This document shows, piece after piece, positions 9,256 through 18,118 of a stretch of DNA of 64,000 nucleotides. The stretch covers positions 1 through 64,000 of the forward strand of contig JBJMMD010000002.1 in the NCBI GenBank assembly GCA_045804965.1. Reading direction: 5' to 3'. Origin of the DNA: CAVTUU01 sp045804965. Lineage in GTDB: Bacteria > Chloroflexota > Chloroflexia > Thermomicrobiales > UBA6265. Within the stretch, counting starts at the first letter, position 1. The number at the start of each line of letters is the position of its first letter. Under the pieces are notes generated by a model. It made no database searches. It had not been told where the DNA came from and worked only from the letters and a program-made list of their open reading frames with translations. A program made the position numbers and the translations under genes.

Positions 9256-9879
9256 GTGGTACTGCAGCGGAGTTCTCGCACTGCATCATTCAACGATCCG
9301 CCGCCGGATCTCGGCACGAGCGACGCCGTGCTCGTCGCTCAAGCCAAGCACGGAGATTCCGCCGCCTTCGCCCTCCTCTACCGCCGCTATGTCGATCGCA
9401 TTTACGCCTTCGCTGCTCGCCGGTTGGCCAACCGAGGAGCAGCGGAAGAAGCGACCCAGGAGATCTTCATGCGGGCTTTGGCGGGACTTAGCCGCTGTCG
9501 CGAAGAAAATGCGTTCGCCGGCTGGATCTTTGCCATTGCCCGCAACGTCCTCCACGAACACTACCGATCTGTCAGACATACGGGCGGCCTGTACCCCGAG
9601 TCATATGATGCTCAAGATCCTGATCCAACGCCCGAGGAGCGAGCTGTCCGCATTGAAGCAGCCTCCGAACTGCTGGCAGCGCGTGAACGCTGTCTTAGGG
9701 CGAAGGATCAGGAACTCTTCGATCTGCTTCTTGCCGACCTAACTGACGCCGAAATAGCGGTCGCGCTCGGCCGCCGTCCCGGTGCGGTGCGCACCGCGCA
9801 CTGGCGCCTCTTGACCAGATTGCGCGACTGCCTGGGCGTGCAGGGGTCAGCGAAAGGGGGTCGCGATGTGGCCCTTTAG
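9256..9879 (+). CDS. ECF-type RNA polymerase sigma factor
   Basis: 207 residues from a GTG start after a GAGGGGGCGCGAG stretch. Region 2 is clear: FALLYRRYVDRIYAFAARRL, AAEEATQEIFMRAL and AGWIFAIARNVLHEHYR. Region 4 (about residues 145-195) carries LADLTDAEIAVALGRRPGAV, a helix-turn-helix. The gene overlaps the following beta-propeller gene by 14 bases, so the two products are almost certainly made together. The partner's cytoplasmic N terminus is the likely anti-sigma domain. Confidence 0.9.
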   Translation: MVLQRSSRTASFNDPPPDLGTSDAVLVAQAKHGDSAAFALLYRRYVDRIYAFAARRLANRGAAEEATQEIFMRALAGLSRCREENAFAGWIFAIARNVLHEHYRSVRHTGGLYPESYDAQDPDPTPEERAVRIEAASELLAARERCLRAKDQELFDLLLADLTDAEIAVALGRRPGAVRTAHWRLLTRLRDCLGVQGSAKGGRDVAL

Positions 9880-11491
9880 TCGCCGGCCCCAGCCCAAGCA
9901 AGTCGAAGCTTATTGGAGCGCGCTTGTGCGCGGAGCGTCAGCAACTGAATTGGCGCGCCTCAGTGAGCCACTGAATCTTGACCTTATCTCGACGATCGCC
10001 CGGATCCGGTCTGAGCGACCTGATCCCCGGCCGGACCCGGCATTTGTCCTCCGACTGGAGAGCACCCTGATGAACGCATTTGCATCACCGAAAGCGGAAA
10101 CCGACGTTCTTCAGCCTGTCGACCTTGCGCCCACCAACGGGAGCGCGGCACTCCGGCAATGGCGCGACTTCCTGCCCGCACTTCCAACCTCCAAAGATCG
10201 CCGCCGCTGGATTCTCGCCCAATTCGCAACCGCCGTCCTCATCATCTTCACGCTGATCGCGATGTGGTACGTGTTCCGGCCCGAACAACACAATGTCATC
10301 ATCGCCCCAGAAGGCACGCCAATCGTCGCGCCCTCCCCCGCGCCTTCAGTCCCGATGTTCCGAGGTAATCCCGACCGCACCGGCGTAATGCCCGGCCCCG
10401 GTCTCGCCGAACCGCCGGGCATCGTCTGGAGCTTCGACGTTGGCGACACTATCTTCGCATCGCCTATCGTAGCTAACGGCATCGTCTATGTGGGTGAAAG
10501 TGGCAGCACCACTCCTCCGAACGGCAAATTCTTCGCCATCGACGCGAGGACGGGCGAGGAACGCTGGCACGCCGATACCGCCGGACGAGTCAACTCCTCG
10601 GCCGCCGTTGCGGACGGCGTCCTCTTTGTCGGCGACGAGAGCGGCAACCTCTACGCGATTGCCGCCGCAACCGGCGCGGAGCAATGGCGCTTTGCGCTCG
10701 GCGGACCAGCTGAGTCCTCCTCGCCACTAGTGGTCAACGGCGTCGTCTATATCGTTCGCGTTCCCCTCGGCGTCGGCGCATCGTCCCCGACGCTGGCGGG
10801 CGACTTGGTCATCGTTGGTGCCAATTCTGTCCCGGGAACGGACGACACGATCCTCTACGCAGTCGATGCCGCGACCGGACAGGAGCGGTGGGAGTACGAC
10901 GGCTTCGCCCGCGATCACGGCGGATTCTATGCGCTGGATGCAGCCACCGGGCAGCCGCGCTGGTCCATCGCCACCGGCAGCTTCTCAACCAACACGGCAG
11001 CGGTCGTCGACGGGGTCGCCTACTTTTCCGGGGGCGACGACAACACGCTTTACGCGGTCGATGCGTCGACCGGCCAGGAACGGTGGCGCTTCTCGCTCGG
11101 CGCGGACGCCTCGCAAAACTCTCCGGCGGTGGCCAACGGCCTCGTGTACCTTCCTGCCGACGACGGGAACGTCTACGCGGTCGATGCGGTAACGGGCACA
11201 GAGCGCTGGCGCTTCCAAAGCGGTGGCCGGCTCCTGATCTTCAACTCACCGGCGGTCGCCGGTGATGCGGTCTACTTCGGCACGATGAGCGGCCAGGTAT
11301 TCGCCGTGGACGCGGTGACCGGCCGGGAACGCTGGCACGTGCCGCTCCCCACCAGCCAGATTCACTCCTCGCCGGCCGTCGTAGGGGGAATGGTCTTCAT
11401 CGGCGCCTACGACCACCGCCTCTACGCCATTGGCGACGTGGGGCCTGGCACGCCGGTGGCCGGTACGCCCGCACCTTCAGCGACCTCCTGA
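9866..11491 (+). CDS. Membrane-anchored PQQ-type beta-propeller protein, probable sigma-factor partner
   Basis: 541 residues. Residues 1-114 are cytoplasmic and include VEAYWSALVRGASATELARL, a pattern like anti-sigma N termini but without zinc ligands. One membrane helix lies at 115-137 (WILAQFATAVLIIFTLIAMW). From about 155 to the end are PQQ-like propeller blades with the repeated signature (L/V)YAVDAATGQERW, at least seven copies, placed outside the membrane. One blade near residues 290-320 is disrupted. It overlaps the sigma gene by 14 bases (ATG at 9866 after AAAGGGGG). The layout suggests that the propeller senses an extracytoplasmic signal and the N terminus holds the sigma factor. A role as a BamB-like assembly protein cannot be excluded. 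Confidence 0.8.
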   Translation: MWPFSRRPQPKQVEAYWSALVRGASATELARLSEPLNLDLISTIARIRSERPDPRPDPAFVLRLESTLMNAFASPKAETDVLQPVDLAPTNGSAALRQWRDFLPALPTSKDRRRWILAQFATAVLIIFTLIAMWYVFRPEQHNVIIAPEGTPIVAPSPAPSVPMFRGNPDRTGVMPGPGLAEPPGIVWSFDVGDTIFASPIVANGIVYVGESGSTTPPNGKFFAIDARTGEERWHADTAGRVNSSAAVADGVLFVGDESGNLYAIAAATGAEQWRFALGGPAESSSPLVVNGVVYIVRVPLGVGASSPTLAGDLVIVGANSVPGTDDTILYAVDAATGQERWEYDGFARDHGGFYALDAATGQPRWSIATGSFSTNTAAVVDGVAYFSGGDDNTLYAVDASTGQERWRFSLGADASQNSPAVANGLVYLPADDGNVYAVDAVTGTERWRFQSGGRLLIFNSPAVAGDAVYFGTMSGQVFAVDAVTGRERWHVPLPTSQIHSSPAVVGGMVFIGAYDHRLYAIGDVGPGTPVAGTPAPSATS

Positions 11492-11564
11492 TTGATCTTG
11501 GACACCTCTTGCCCCCAGCCAAGTTGCCCGGGGGCGACCCACGCAACCGGTTGGCTCGGATCTC

Positions 11565-13226
11565 CTAGAACCCAGCCGCGCATCCCTCCACACGCGGGTC
11601 CGAGCCAGCCGCCAGCACGCGGGTCTTCGGATCGCGGGCGATCGCTTGGGCCGAGCCACCGCCGTCCCACGGACCGATTCGCTTGACAACGTGACCCCGC
11701 GTGCTGAGCCCCTCGAAAGTCTTTTCGGGCAGGCGGTCTTCGACGCGGAGCTCGAACGGGTTGTCGATCGAGAGCGGGTCGGTTCCGGGCCAGCTCGTCC
11801 AGCGCGGCGCCTCGATCGCGGCTTGAACGTCAAGACCAGCATCGATGAGCCCGGAGATGACTTGCAGGTTCCATTGCGGCTGCCCATCGCCGCCCGGCGT
11901 GCCGCCGACGAGCACTGGCGTGTCGTTGGCGTCGGCGATGAGATAGCAATTAAGTGTGTGCATCGTCTTCTTGCCGGGGGCGAAGAGATTGGGATGCCCC
12001 TCTTCAAGCGAGAACCCGCGCCCGACCCGGTTGTTGAGCACGATCCCGGTGCCGTCCACGACGACGCCGCAGCCGAAATTGGCGGAAACCGATTGAATCA
12101 GCGACACCATCATGCCGTCGCGGTCAACCACGCAGAGATAGGTCGTATCGCCGTGCTGGAGCTCGCCTGCCCGGACATCATCGGCGGCACGATTAGGATC
12201 GATCTCCCTGAATCGCTCTGCCGCCCATGATTTGGAGAGCAATTGATCAAGCGGCACGTGGCCGAAGGCGGGATCGCAGGCATAGGCGAGCCTGTCCGCG
12301 TATGCGATCTTCTTCGCTTCCGCTAAGAAATGGACACCGTCCGCAGACCACGGTCCGATCTTCGCCAAGTCGACGCGCTCGGCTAAGTTCAGCGCTTCGA
12401 GCAAGATCAGTCCTTGCGTCGGCAACGCTGTCTGATAGACGGTGTAATCACGGTACGTCGTCATGATCGGCGTCGACACGTTCGTTCTGTGATCGGCAAG
12501 ATCTTCGCAGCTCATCGCGCCGCCGTTCGCGGCCATGTATTCGGCGATTTGCTTGGCGATCTCCCCGCGATAAAATGCGTCTACACCCTTGTCTGCAATG
12601 TTCTTGAGCGTCTTCGCAAGATCTTCCTGTTTGAGATTGTTGCCGCTTTTCGGCGGCGTACTGTTCGGAAGAAAGACGGCTGCCGAGGCAGGAAACTGCT
12701 CGAGCAATGATTGGCTTTCGGCGATGTACTCCGCGCCGTCGCGGGTTAAGGGAAAGCCGTGCCCGGCATACCAAATCGCGCGTTCGGCCAACTCGGCGAA
12801 CGGTTTCGAGCCGTACCGCTCGAGCAAGGTGAAATAACCATCGACCATGCCCGGCACGCCGGCGGCCAGCGGACCGCGATACGGCATTTTCTTGCCGCCT
12901 TCGTCGCCATGAGCGCGCATCAGCTCGATCGTGGCCGACCGGGGCGCGATCCCGCTGCCGTGCAGCGCGACAAAGTTGTTCTTGGCGGAAACAATCGCGA
13001 AAAGATCGCCGCCGAGACCACACATCTCGGGCATGACGACCGCCGCCACCAATGCCGCCGCGACTGCCGCATCCACCGCATTGCCGCCATCTTCGAGCAC
13101 CGCGAGGCCTGCGGACGTGGTCAGCGGGTGCGCGGCCACGACCATCCCTCCGTCCGCAAACAGCGGCGCTTCGCGGCGTCGCTCCCACGGTTGATCTCCT
13201 CTTGCCGAACCTGGAAAACCGAGCAT
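11565..13226 (-). CDS. ggt: Gamma-glutamyltransferase family protein
   Basis: 553 residues, Ntn-hydrolase fold. The heavy-chain start is MVVAAHPLTTSAGLAVLEDG and VVMPEMCGLGGDLFAIV. The autoprocessing site is GELQHGDTTYLCVVDRDG; Thr361 would become the N-terminal nucleophile of the small subunit. The small subunit keeps SVSANFGCGVVVDGTGIVLNN, GTPGGDGQPQWNLQV and the C-terminal PRW segment. There is no signal peptide, so the enzyme is probably cytoplasmic, unlike E. coli Ggt. It would hydrolyse or transfer gamma-glutamyl groups such as those of glutathione analogues; related acylases share the fold, so the exact substrate is open. The gene is divergent from rtcB. Confidence 0.88.
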   Translation of the reverse strand: MLGFPGSARGDQPWERRREAPLFADGGMVVAAHPLTTSAGLAVLEDGGNAVDAAVAAALVAAVVMPEMCGLGGDLFAIVSAKNNFVALHGSGIAPRSATIELMRAHGDEGGKKMPYRGPLAAGVPGMVDGYFTLLERYGSKPFAELAERAIWYAGHGFPLTRDGAEYIAESQSLLEQFPASAAVFLPNSTPPKSGNNLKQEDLAKTLKNIADKGVDAFYRGEIAKQIAEYMAANGGAMSCEDLADHRTNVSTPIMTTYRDYTVYQTALPTQGLILLEALNLAERVDLAKIGPWSADGVHFLAEAKKIAYADRLAYACDPAFGHVPLDQLLSKSWAAERFREIDPNRAADDVRAGELQHGDTTYLCVVDRDGMMVSLIQSVSANFGCGVVVDGTGIVLNNRVGRGFSLEEGHPNLFAPGKKTMHTLNCYLIADANDTPVLVGGTPGGDGQPQWNLQVISGLIDAGLDVQAAIEAPRWTSWPGTDPLSIDNPFELRVEDRLPEKTFEGLSTRGHVVKRIGPWDGGGSAQAIARDPKTRVLAAGSDPRVEGCAAGF

Positions 13227-13396
13227 GTTCCGTTCATCCTTTCAACGCGCCGGGCAGGGTACCCTTGTCATCTCGGCCTGGCAAATGCCATGGCGCGCCG
13301 TTCACTTCTCACAGTTCGGCACGAGTCGCGTTCAATCTCCCGTCGGCCGGCTTTGGATGCGGCCATTTCGCAATGGAGCGAACAGGGTACATCGCC

Positions 13397-14590
13397 ATGT
13401 ACACAGTGATTGCATCGCGAGAGCAGCGTGTGCCGATCAAAGCTTGGCTGCCGCCGGCCGAGATCGAGCCTGCGGCCATGGAACAACTCAAGAACGCGGC
13501 GAACCATCCCGACGTTGAACCGCACGTTTCGGTCATGCCCGATTGCCATGTCGGCCACGGCGTGACTATTGGCTGCGTGTTGCCGACTGAGAACACCTTG
13601 TTGCCGACCGCGGTCGGTGTCGATATTGGCTGCGGCATGTGCGCGGTTCCCACCGGCGTGAAGTTTCATCCCAAGAGAATGGATGCCGGGTACTGGAAGA
13701 AGTGGGGCAACAGCGTGCAACGATCGGTGCCGACTGGTTTCTATGCTCATCAGCAGCGTCAGCGCTGGGACGGACTGGAAGTCAGCCTCTGCGCACAGCC
13801 GCTCCAATTGTTGCTCCGCGACAAGGCGCCGTTCCAGCTCGGCACGCTCGGCGGGGGTAATCACTTCCTCGAAGCGCAAGTCGATGAAAACGGGCAGATT
13901 TGGTGCATGGTCCATTCCGGCAGCCGGCACACCGGTCTTCGGATTGCGGCGCATTACACGGATCTCGCCAAGGCGTTGACTGAACTGCGCGGCATAAACG
14001 TTCCGCCCGGTCTCTGGTCGTTGCCCCTGGAAGAGCAGGTCGCACAAGATTATGCCCATGACATGACGTGGGCAACCGATTTCGCCCTTGAAAGCCGCTA
14101 TCGCATGCTGGAAGCGATGCTGGAAGCGTTCGGTCTCGGCGTTGAAGACGTTGGCGGTCGCATCGCGGTCATCAACATCCACCACAACTTTGCCCAGATC
14201 GAGGAACACCAGGGTCGGCTACTCGTGATCCATCGCAAGGGCGCCACCTCCGCGCGGCCGGGGGAGATGGGCATCATCCCCGGCAGCATGGGCGCGCCGA
14301 GTTACATCGTGCGCGGTCTCGGCAATGAGGAGAGCTTCGCGTCATGCTCGCACGGCGCCGGCCGCAAGATGAGCCGAACCCAGGCGAAGAAAACGATCGG
14401 CGAAGATGCATTGAAGTCCGCGCTGAAGGGCACGTTCACCGCGCCATCGAAGGGCGTCTTGGACGAAGCGCCGCAGGCCTACAAGGACGTAACGAAGGTC
14501 ATTGCCCGGCAAACGGATCTGATCGAAGTCATCCACACGTTGCGCCCGATCATGACGATTAAAGGCGACAGCAAGGCTCGCGACGACTGA
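13397..14590 (+). CDS. rtcB: RNA-splicing ligase RtcB family
   Basis: 397 residues from the ATG at 13397 (an in-frame ATG at 13373 is also possible). RtcB joins 2',3'-cyclic phosphate or 3'-phosphate RNA ends to 5'-OH ends using GTP and manganese. Visible family marks: MPDCHVGHGVTIGCVLPT, GVDIGCGM with its metal cysteine, LGGGNHFLEA, VHSGSRHTG, HHNFAQIEEH, and HRKGATSARPGEMGIIPGS ahead of FASCSHGAGRKMSR, which holds the histidine that accepts GMP. No archease or rtcA gene adjoins it. A perfect palindrome follows the stop and probably ends transcription. Confidence 0.93.
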   Translation: MYTVIASREQRVPIKAWLPPAEIEPAAMEQLKNAANHPDVEPHVSVMPDCHVGHGVTIGCVLPTENTLLPTAVGVDIGCGMCAVPTGVKFHPKRMDAGYWKKWGNSVQRSVPTGFYAHQQRQRWDGLEVSLCAQPLQLLLRDKAPFQLGTLGGGNHFLEAQVDENGQIWCMVHSGSRHTGLRIAAHYTDLAKALTELRGINVPPGLWSLPLEEQVAQDYAHDMTWATDFALESRYRMLEAMLEAFGLGVEDVGGRIAVINIHHNFAQIEEHQGRLLVIHRKGATSARPGEMGIIPGSMGAPSYIVRGLGNEESFASCSHGAGRKMSRTQAKKTIGEDALKSALKGTFTAPSKGVLDEAPQAYKDVTKVIARQTDLIEVIHTLRPIMTIKGDSKARDD

Positions 14591-14606
14591 ATCTCATCTA
14601 TGCGTC

Positions 14607-14632
14607 GTCGGCTCAAGCGCGCTTGAGCCGAC
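14607..14632. terminator. Perfect palindrome after rtcB
   Basis: GTCGGCTCAAGCG (14607-14619) is followed directly by its exact complement CGCTTGAGCCGAC (14620-14632). It lies 16 bases after the rtcB stop. There is no T-run, so it is a terminator or processing hairpin without the classic tail. Confidence 0.55.
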
Positions 14633-14667
14633 ACGCTCCTCACCATCATTCTGCACGCCCATCCCCT

Positions 14668-14754
14668 CGTCATTCTGAGCGAAGGCGAAGAATCTGGCTC
14701 TCCCCGCTGCCGTCGTCAGCAGAGCCAGATGCCTCGACGGCGCTCGGCATGACC
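14668..14754. repeat. Dispersed hairpin repeat, copy 1
   Basis: Begins CGTCATTCTGAGCGAAGGCG and ends GCTCGGCATGACC; the two ends are imperfectly complementary. An inner perfect pair ATCTGGCTCT (14692-14701) / AGAGCCAGAT (14721-14730) sits inside. Related copies are at 30711-30790 and 58747-58832. All three are intergenic, like REP/MITE-type palindromic units. Confidence 0.75.
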
Positions 14755-14809
14755 GAACAGGTGCGCACCGCTCACTTTGCCAAAAATCGTTGGTGAGTGA
14801 TCGAGGATT

Positions 14810-16156
14810 CTACCCCTCAATGTGGGGAACGGACGTCGCAGGCGGGCCCTCAGTCCCATCACCTGACTCGCGCTTTTTCCACGGCTGGGGCGGAACTTCG
14901 GCATATTGCTTGAATGGTCCCTTTGCCAACTTGTCCCACAACCCAGCGCGATCAACGAGGGAATAGGAATACATCGACACGCCCATCGCTCCTTGCTCAC
15001 GAGCCATGGCGATCGCGCGCAATATCTCGGCTGCGCCGTTCTGGGCGTACATGCCGATGTAGACATGCCGTCCCGTCGCCTTCTGAATCCCGGCGAGGTG
15101 ATCGGGGAGCAAGCACGCCCAATCAACCCGTCCGCACATCTGCGGCGTAATCGGCTCGTACGTCATCGGCGCAGCGACGTCGAGATAACCGTCCCGCGCC
15201 CAAGCTCGAGCATCCTGGAAATAGGTGCCATAGCCGTTTGTCGCATTCCAGTTCCACTTGTCCTGGTAGATCGCCCAAACGGCAGCGGAAAGCGCCAGGC
15301 TCGGATCAACAGCGGTCAGGGCTCGGTAGGCCGCTTTCACCATCGAATTGATCTGATCGCGACGGAACTGATCCCATTCGTCCGCGAAGGCGTTCGGGTC
15401 CTTGCCGAAGGACTGGAGACTAACCTGGTCGTATGACCACGCTGCGCCGGGATAGCGAATGCGGTCCAGGTGCACGCCCTTGATCTCGTAGTGCGTGGCC
15501 AAATCCTTGGTTACACGGACGAGCTGGGAGCGGACGCCCTGCCAGGCCGGCGAAAAGTAGACATACTCGTCATTGTTCGGGCAAGTGGTGGCTTGTCCCT
15601 CGAGGTTCACCATCACCCAGTCGGGATGTTCGAGCAGCAAGTGACGCGGTTTCGCCCCGCCAGCCTGGTGCAGCAGTGCGCAAATATCCTGCTTGGCGGA
15701 AGGCCAAGCCGAGAGCGCATTCAACCAGGCATGGATCTCGATGCCGTATTTCTTCGCCTCAGTGATCGCGACGGCGAGCGGGTCGTACGGCGGTTCGCCG
15801 CCGAGTTGGCCGCAGAGTCCAATCGCGCACGGCTCGATCTTTGAGCGGTAATACGCGTCGCACTGTCCGCGCACTTGGAAGTAGATGACGTTGAAGTGCG
15901 CGTTACCTGCCCGCTTGATAATCGTCTTGATGTCCTGGGGCGACGTGTATTCAAAGCGGTTGACCCAGAGCGCCCGGCCTTCCGCTTTTCCCGTGGCTCC
16001 AGACGCGCTTGGAAATCCTAAACCCGCCGCGATCACTCCCGGTATCACTCGCGTCACCAGCCTCCGGCGGTCCATCCACGTCGTCGACCTCGAGCGAATA
16101 GGCGACTCGGCAATTGGATCAGGGCAAAAGTCGAGGGGAGGCAGCGCATCGGACAT
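14810..16156 (-). CDS. Family 10-like glycosyl hydrolase (GHL10 domain), secreted
   Basis: 448 residues from the ATG at 16156, with GGAG seven bases upstream. A Tat-like signal MDRRRLVTRVIPGVIAAGLG lies at about residues 28-47. The catalytic-like barrel then begins (ALWVNRFEYTSPQDIKTII), with IYFQVRGQCDAYYRS, GIEIHAWLNALS, IKGVHLDRIRYPG, LSAAVWAIY, and DVAAPMTYEP, the order seen in GHL10 (YngK-type, formerly DUF187) proteins. These act on cell-wall or other glycans. A longer in-frame extension to 16453 overlaps the ThDP gene on the other strand and is not used. An extended -10 element lies 44 bases upstream. Confidence 0.85.
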   Translation of the reverse strand: MSDALPPLDFCPDPIAESPIRSRSTTWMDRRRLVTRVIPGVIAAGLGFPSASGATGKAEGRALWVNRFEYTSPQDIKTIIKRAGNAHFNVIYFQVRGQCDAYYRSKIEPCAIGLCGQLGGEPPYDPLAVAITEAKKYGIEIHAWLNALSAWPSAKQDICALLHQAGGAKPRHLLLEHPDWVMVNLEGQATTCPNNDEYVYFSPAWQGVRSQLVRVTKDLATHYEIKGVHLDRIRYPGAAWSYDQVSLQSFGKDPNAFADEWDQFRRDQINSMVKAAYRALTAVDPSLALSAAVWAIYQDKWNWNATNGYGTYFQDARAWARDGYLDVAAPMTYEPITPQMCGRVDWACLLPDHLAGIQKATGRHVYIGMYAQNGAAEILRAIAMAREQGAMGVSMYSYSLVDRAGLWDKLAKGPFKQYAEVPPQPWKKRESGDGTEGPPATSVPHIEG

Positions 16157-16206
16157 GAACGTCTCCGAAAATCGGCGGGCGGAGTGCCGCCACGAAGGGC
16201 ATGCCG

Positions 16207-16215
16207 AGTCTACCA
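16207..16215 (-). promoter_or_regulatory. Candidate extended -10 promoter for the GHL10 gene
   Basis: Minus strand reads TGGTAGACT, close to TGnTATAAT. Transcription would start near 16200, about 44 bases before the ATG at 16156. Confidence 0.4.
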
Positions 16216-16337
16216 CGCACCGCTTGCGCGCTGACGACGCCCGCTGCTCATCACATTCTGCCGTACAATTCCCGCGCGGCACTTGACTTCGGCGGCATTG
16301 CGACAGACCGCGAGGCGAGTACAGGGAGAACCTCAAC

Positions 16338-18017
16338 GTGGCACAAGTAGCGACGCCAAATCGGGCGGCGGACTCGGCGGCTGGGTCTGATGTGCAAACC
16401 ATGACCGGTGGCCAAGCCCTCGTCGAAATGCTCAAACGCCAAGGCATCGACACGATCTTCGGGTTGCCCGGCGTTCAACTCGATGGGCTGTTTAGCGCGC
16501 TCTATGATGCGCAAAACGAGATCCGCGTCCTGCACACCCGCCACGAACAAGCGACGGCCTACATGGCCGACGGCTATTCCCGTTCGACCGGCAAGATCGG
16601 AACGTGTCTGGTCGTTCCCGGTCCAGGCCTCATGAACACAATGGCGGGACTCGCCACTGCATACGCCAACAATTCATCCGTGCTCTGCCTCTCGAGCACG
16701 ATCCATTCGACAATGATTGATTTCGGCCGAGGTCTCCTCCATGAGATTCCCAATCAACTTGGGATGATCCGCTCGGCCACAAAATACGCGGCCCGGGCGA
16801 TGTCCCCGCAGGAGGTGCCAGCGGTCTTCACTGACGTCATTGAGCACCTGCTGACTGGACGGCCGCGACCAGTCGAGATGGAAGTTCCACCTGACATTTT
16901 CTTCGCTTCGGGCGACGTCTCGGTCTTCCCGGCCGTTGCCGCCCCGGAGCGATCCGCAGGTGATCCCGACACTCGCTTGAAGATTGCCAAGCTGCTGGGC
17001 AAGGCCAAGTCACCGTTGATCATCGCTGGCGGCGGCGTAATCCGCTCAGAAGCGTGGGATGAATTGCTGGCGCTGGCGGAGTTGCTGCAAGCGCCGGTCG
17101 TGCTTACCGCCAACGGGAAAGGCGCAATATCCGACCGCCATTATCTCGCCCAGGGCGAGCTCGCTGAACCGGCTTTGATTCCAAAAGCTGACGTCGTCCT
17201 CGGAGTTGGCACCCGGTTCGTGAAGGGCACGAGCAGCAGCTTGCGCCCCTTCAAGTCCGTTCAAACCCTCATTCAAATAGACATCGACGAGGAAGAGATC
17301 GGGCGCAACTATGCGAACGTGATCGGGCTGCATGCCGACGCCAAGGCCGCGCTTTCCGAACTGATCGATCTGGTCGCCACCCACAACGTCCATCGCGAGT
17401 CGCGCGAAGAGGAACTCACAGCCGTCAAGCACGCCGCGAACACGCGGGCAATCTCCGTGCAGCCGCAGTCGACGTTCGCGCTGGCGATCCGGGATGAGCT
17501 TCCCGACGAAGGCATCATCATCGAAGACAAGACCCAGGTCGCGTACTGGTCAGATGTCGGGTTCCCGGTCTACAAGCCGAGAACATATATCTCGTCTGGT
17601 TATCAGGGAACGTTAGGATTCGGCTTCACCACGTCGCTCGGCGCGAAAGTTGGCAATCCAGACGTGCCGGTGGTGTCAGTGAACGGTGACGGTGGGTTTG
17701 GATTCACCTTGAACGAACTTTCGACAGTCGTGCAGCACAATATCGCCGCAGTCACCATCGTCTTCAACGACAGCGCCTATGGCAATGTGAAGCGGATTCA
17801 GGAAGAAGACCTTGGCGGGAAAGTCATCGCCTCCGAACTCCTCAATCCTGATTACCTGAAGCTCGGCGAGGCCTTTGGCATCCGCTCGTACCGCGTGACC
17901 ACACCCGAGGCGCTACGCACTGTTCTTCGCGAGTCGTTCAATTCCAATGAGCCGTCGCTCATCGAAGTCCCCGTCGGCCCCATGCCGGACCACTGGAAAC
18001 AACTGGGACTGAGGTAA
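16338..18017 (+). CDS. Thiamine diphosphate-dependent enzyme (acetolactate synthase/decarboxylase family)
   Basis: 559 residues from a GTG at 16338 with GGGAGAA upstream. N-terminal PYR domain: GGQALVEMLKRQGIDTIFGL, then HEQATAYMADGYSR with the conserved glutamate that activates ThDP. A central domain includes KSPLIIAGGGVIRSEA. The C-terminal domain has GDGGFGFTLNELSTV followed by NDSAYGNVK, the GDG-(25-30)-N metal/ThDP motif. Family members make acetolactate or decarboxylate 2-oxo acids. There is no regulatory subunit or ilvC nearby, so a catabolic or decarboxylase role is as likely as valine synthesis. A TACAAT hexamer at 16264-16269 may be its -10. Confidence 0.9.
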   Translation: MAQVATPNRAADSAAGSDVQTMTGGQALVEMLKRQGIDTIFGLPGVQLDGLFSALYDAQNEIRVLHTRHEQATAYMADGYSRSTGKIGTCLVVPGPGLMNTMAGLATAYANNSSVLCLSSTIHSTMIDFGRGLLHEIPNQLGMIRSATKYAARAMSPQEVPAVFTDVIEHLLTGRPRPVEMEVPPDIFFASGDVSVFPAVAAPERSAGDPDTRLKIAKLLGKAKSPLIIAGGGVIRSEAWDELLALAELLQAPVVLTANGKGAISDRHYLAQGELAEPALIPKADVVLGVGTRFVKGTSSSLRPFKSVQTLIQIDIDEEEIGRNYANVIGLHADAKAALSELIDLVATHNVHRESREEELTAVKHAANTRAISVQPQSTFALAIRDELPDEGIIIEDKTQVAYWSDVGFPVYKPRTYISSGYQGTLGFGFTTSLGAKVGNPDVPVVSVNGDGGFGFTLNELSTVVQHNIAAVTIVFNDSAYGNVKRIQEEDLGGKVIASELLNPDYLKLGEAFGIRSYRVTTPEALRTVLRESFNSNEPSLIEVPVGPMPDHWKQLGLR

Positions 18018-18118
18018 ATAGAGCGTTTCTCTAGATCGGACGTCTGGTGTTCTGACCCGGCGATGCGACCGCAGCCGCAAACGTGCGGAAGGCACACCCT
18101 CCGTCACGGATTATTGGT

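Noticed and set aside
11511..11535. GCCCCC/GGGGGC pair between the propeller and ggt genes
   Set aside because: Six-base stem with a long loop and no T-run; too weak to call a terminator.
13268..14209. Minus-strand open frame of 313 codons
   Set aside because: Antisense to rtcB, which has complete family motifs.
16157..16453. N-terminal extension of the GHL10 protein
   Set aside because: Overlaps the start of the ThDP enzyme; the ATG at 16156 has a ribosome binding site and is followed by a Tat-like signal.
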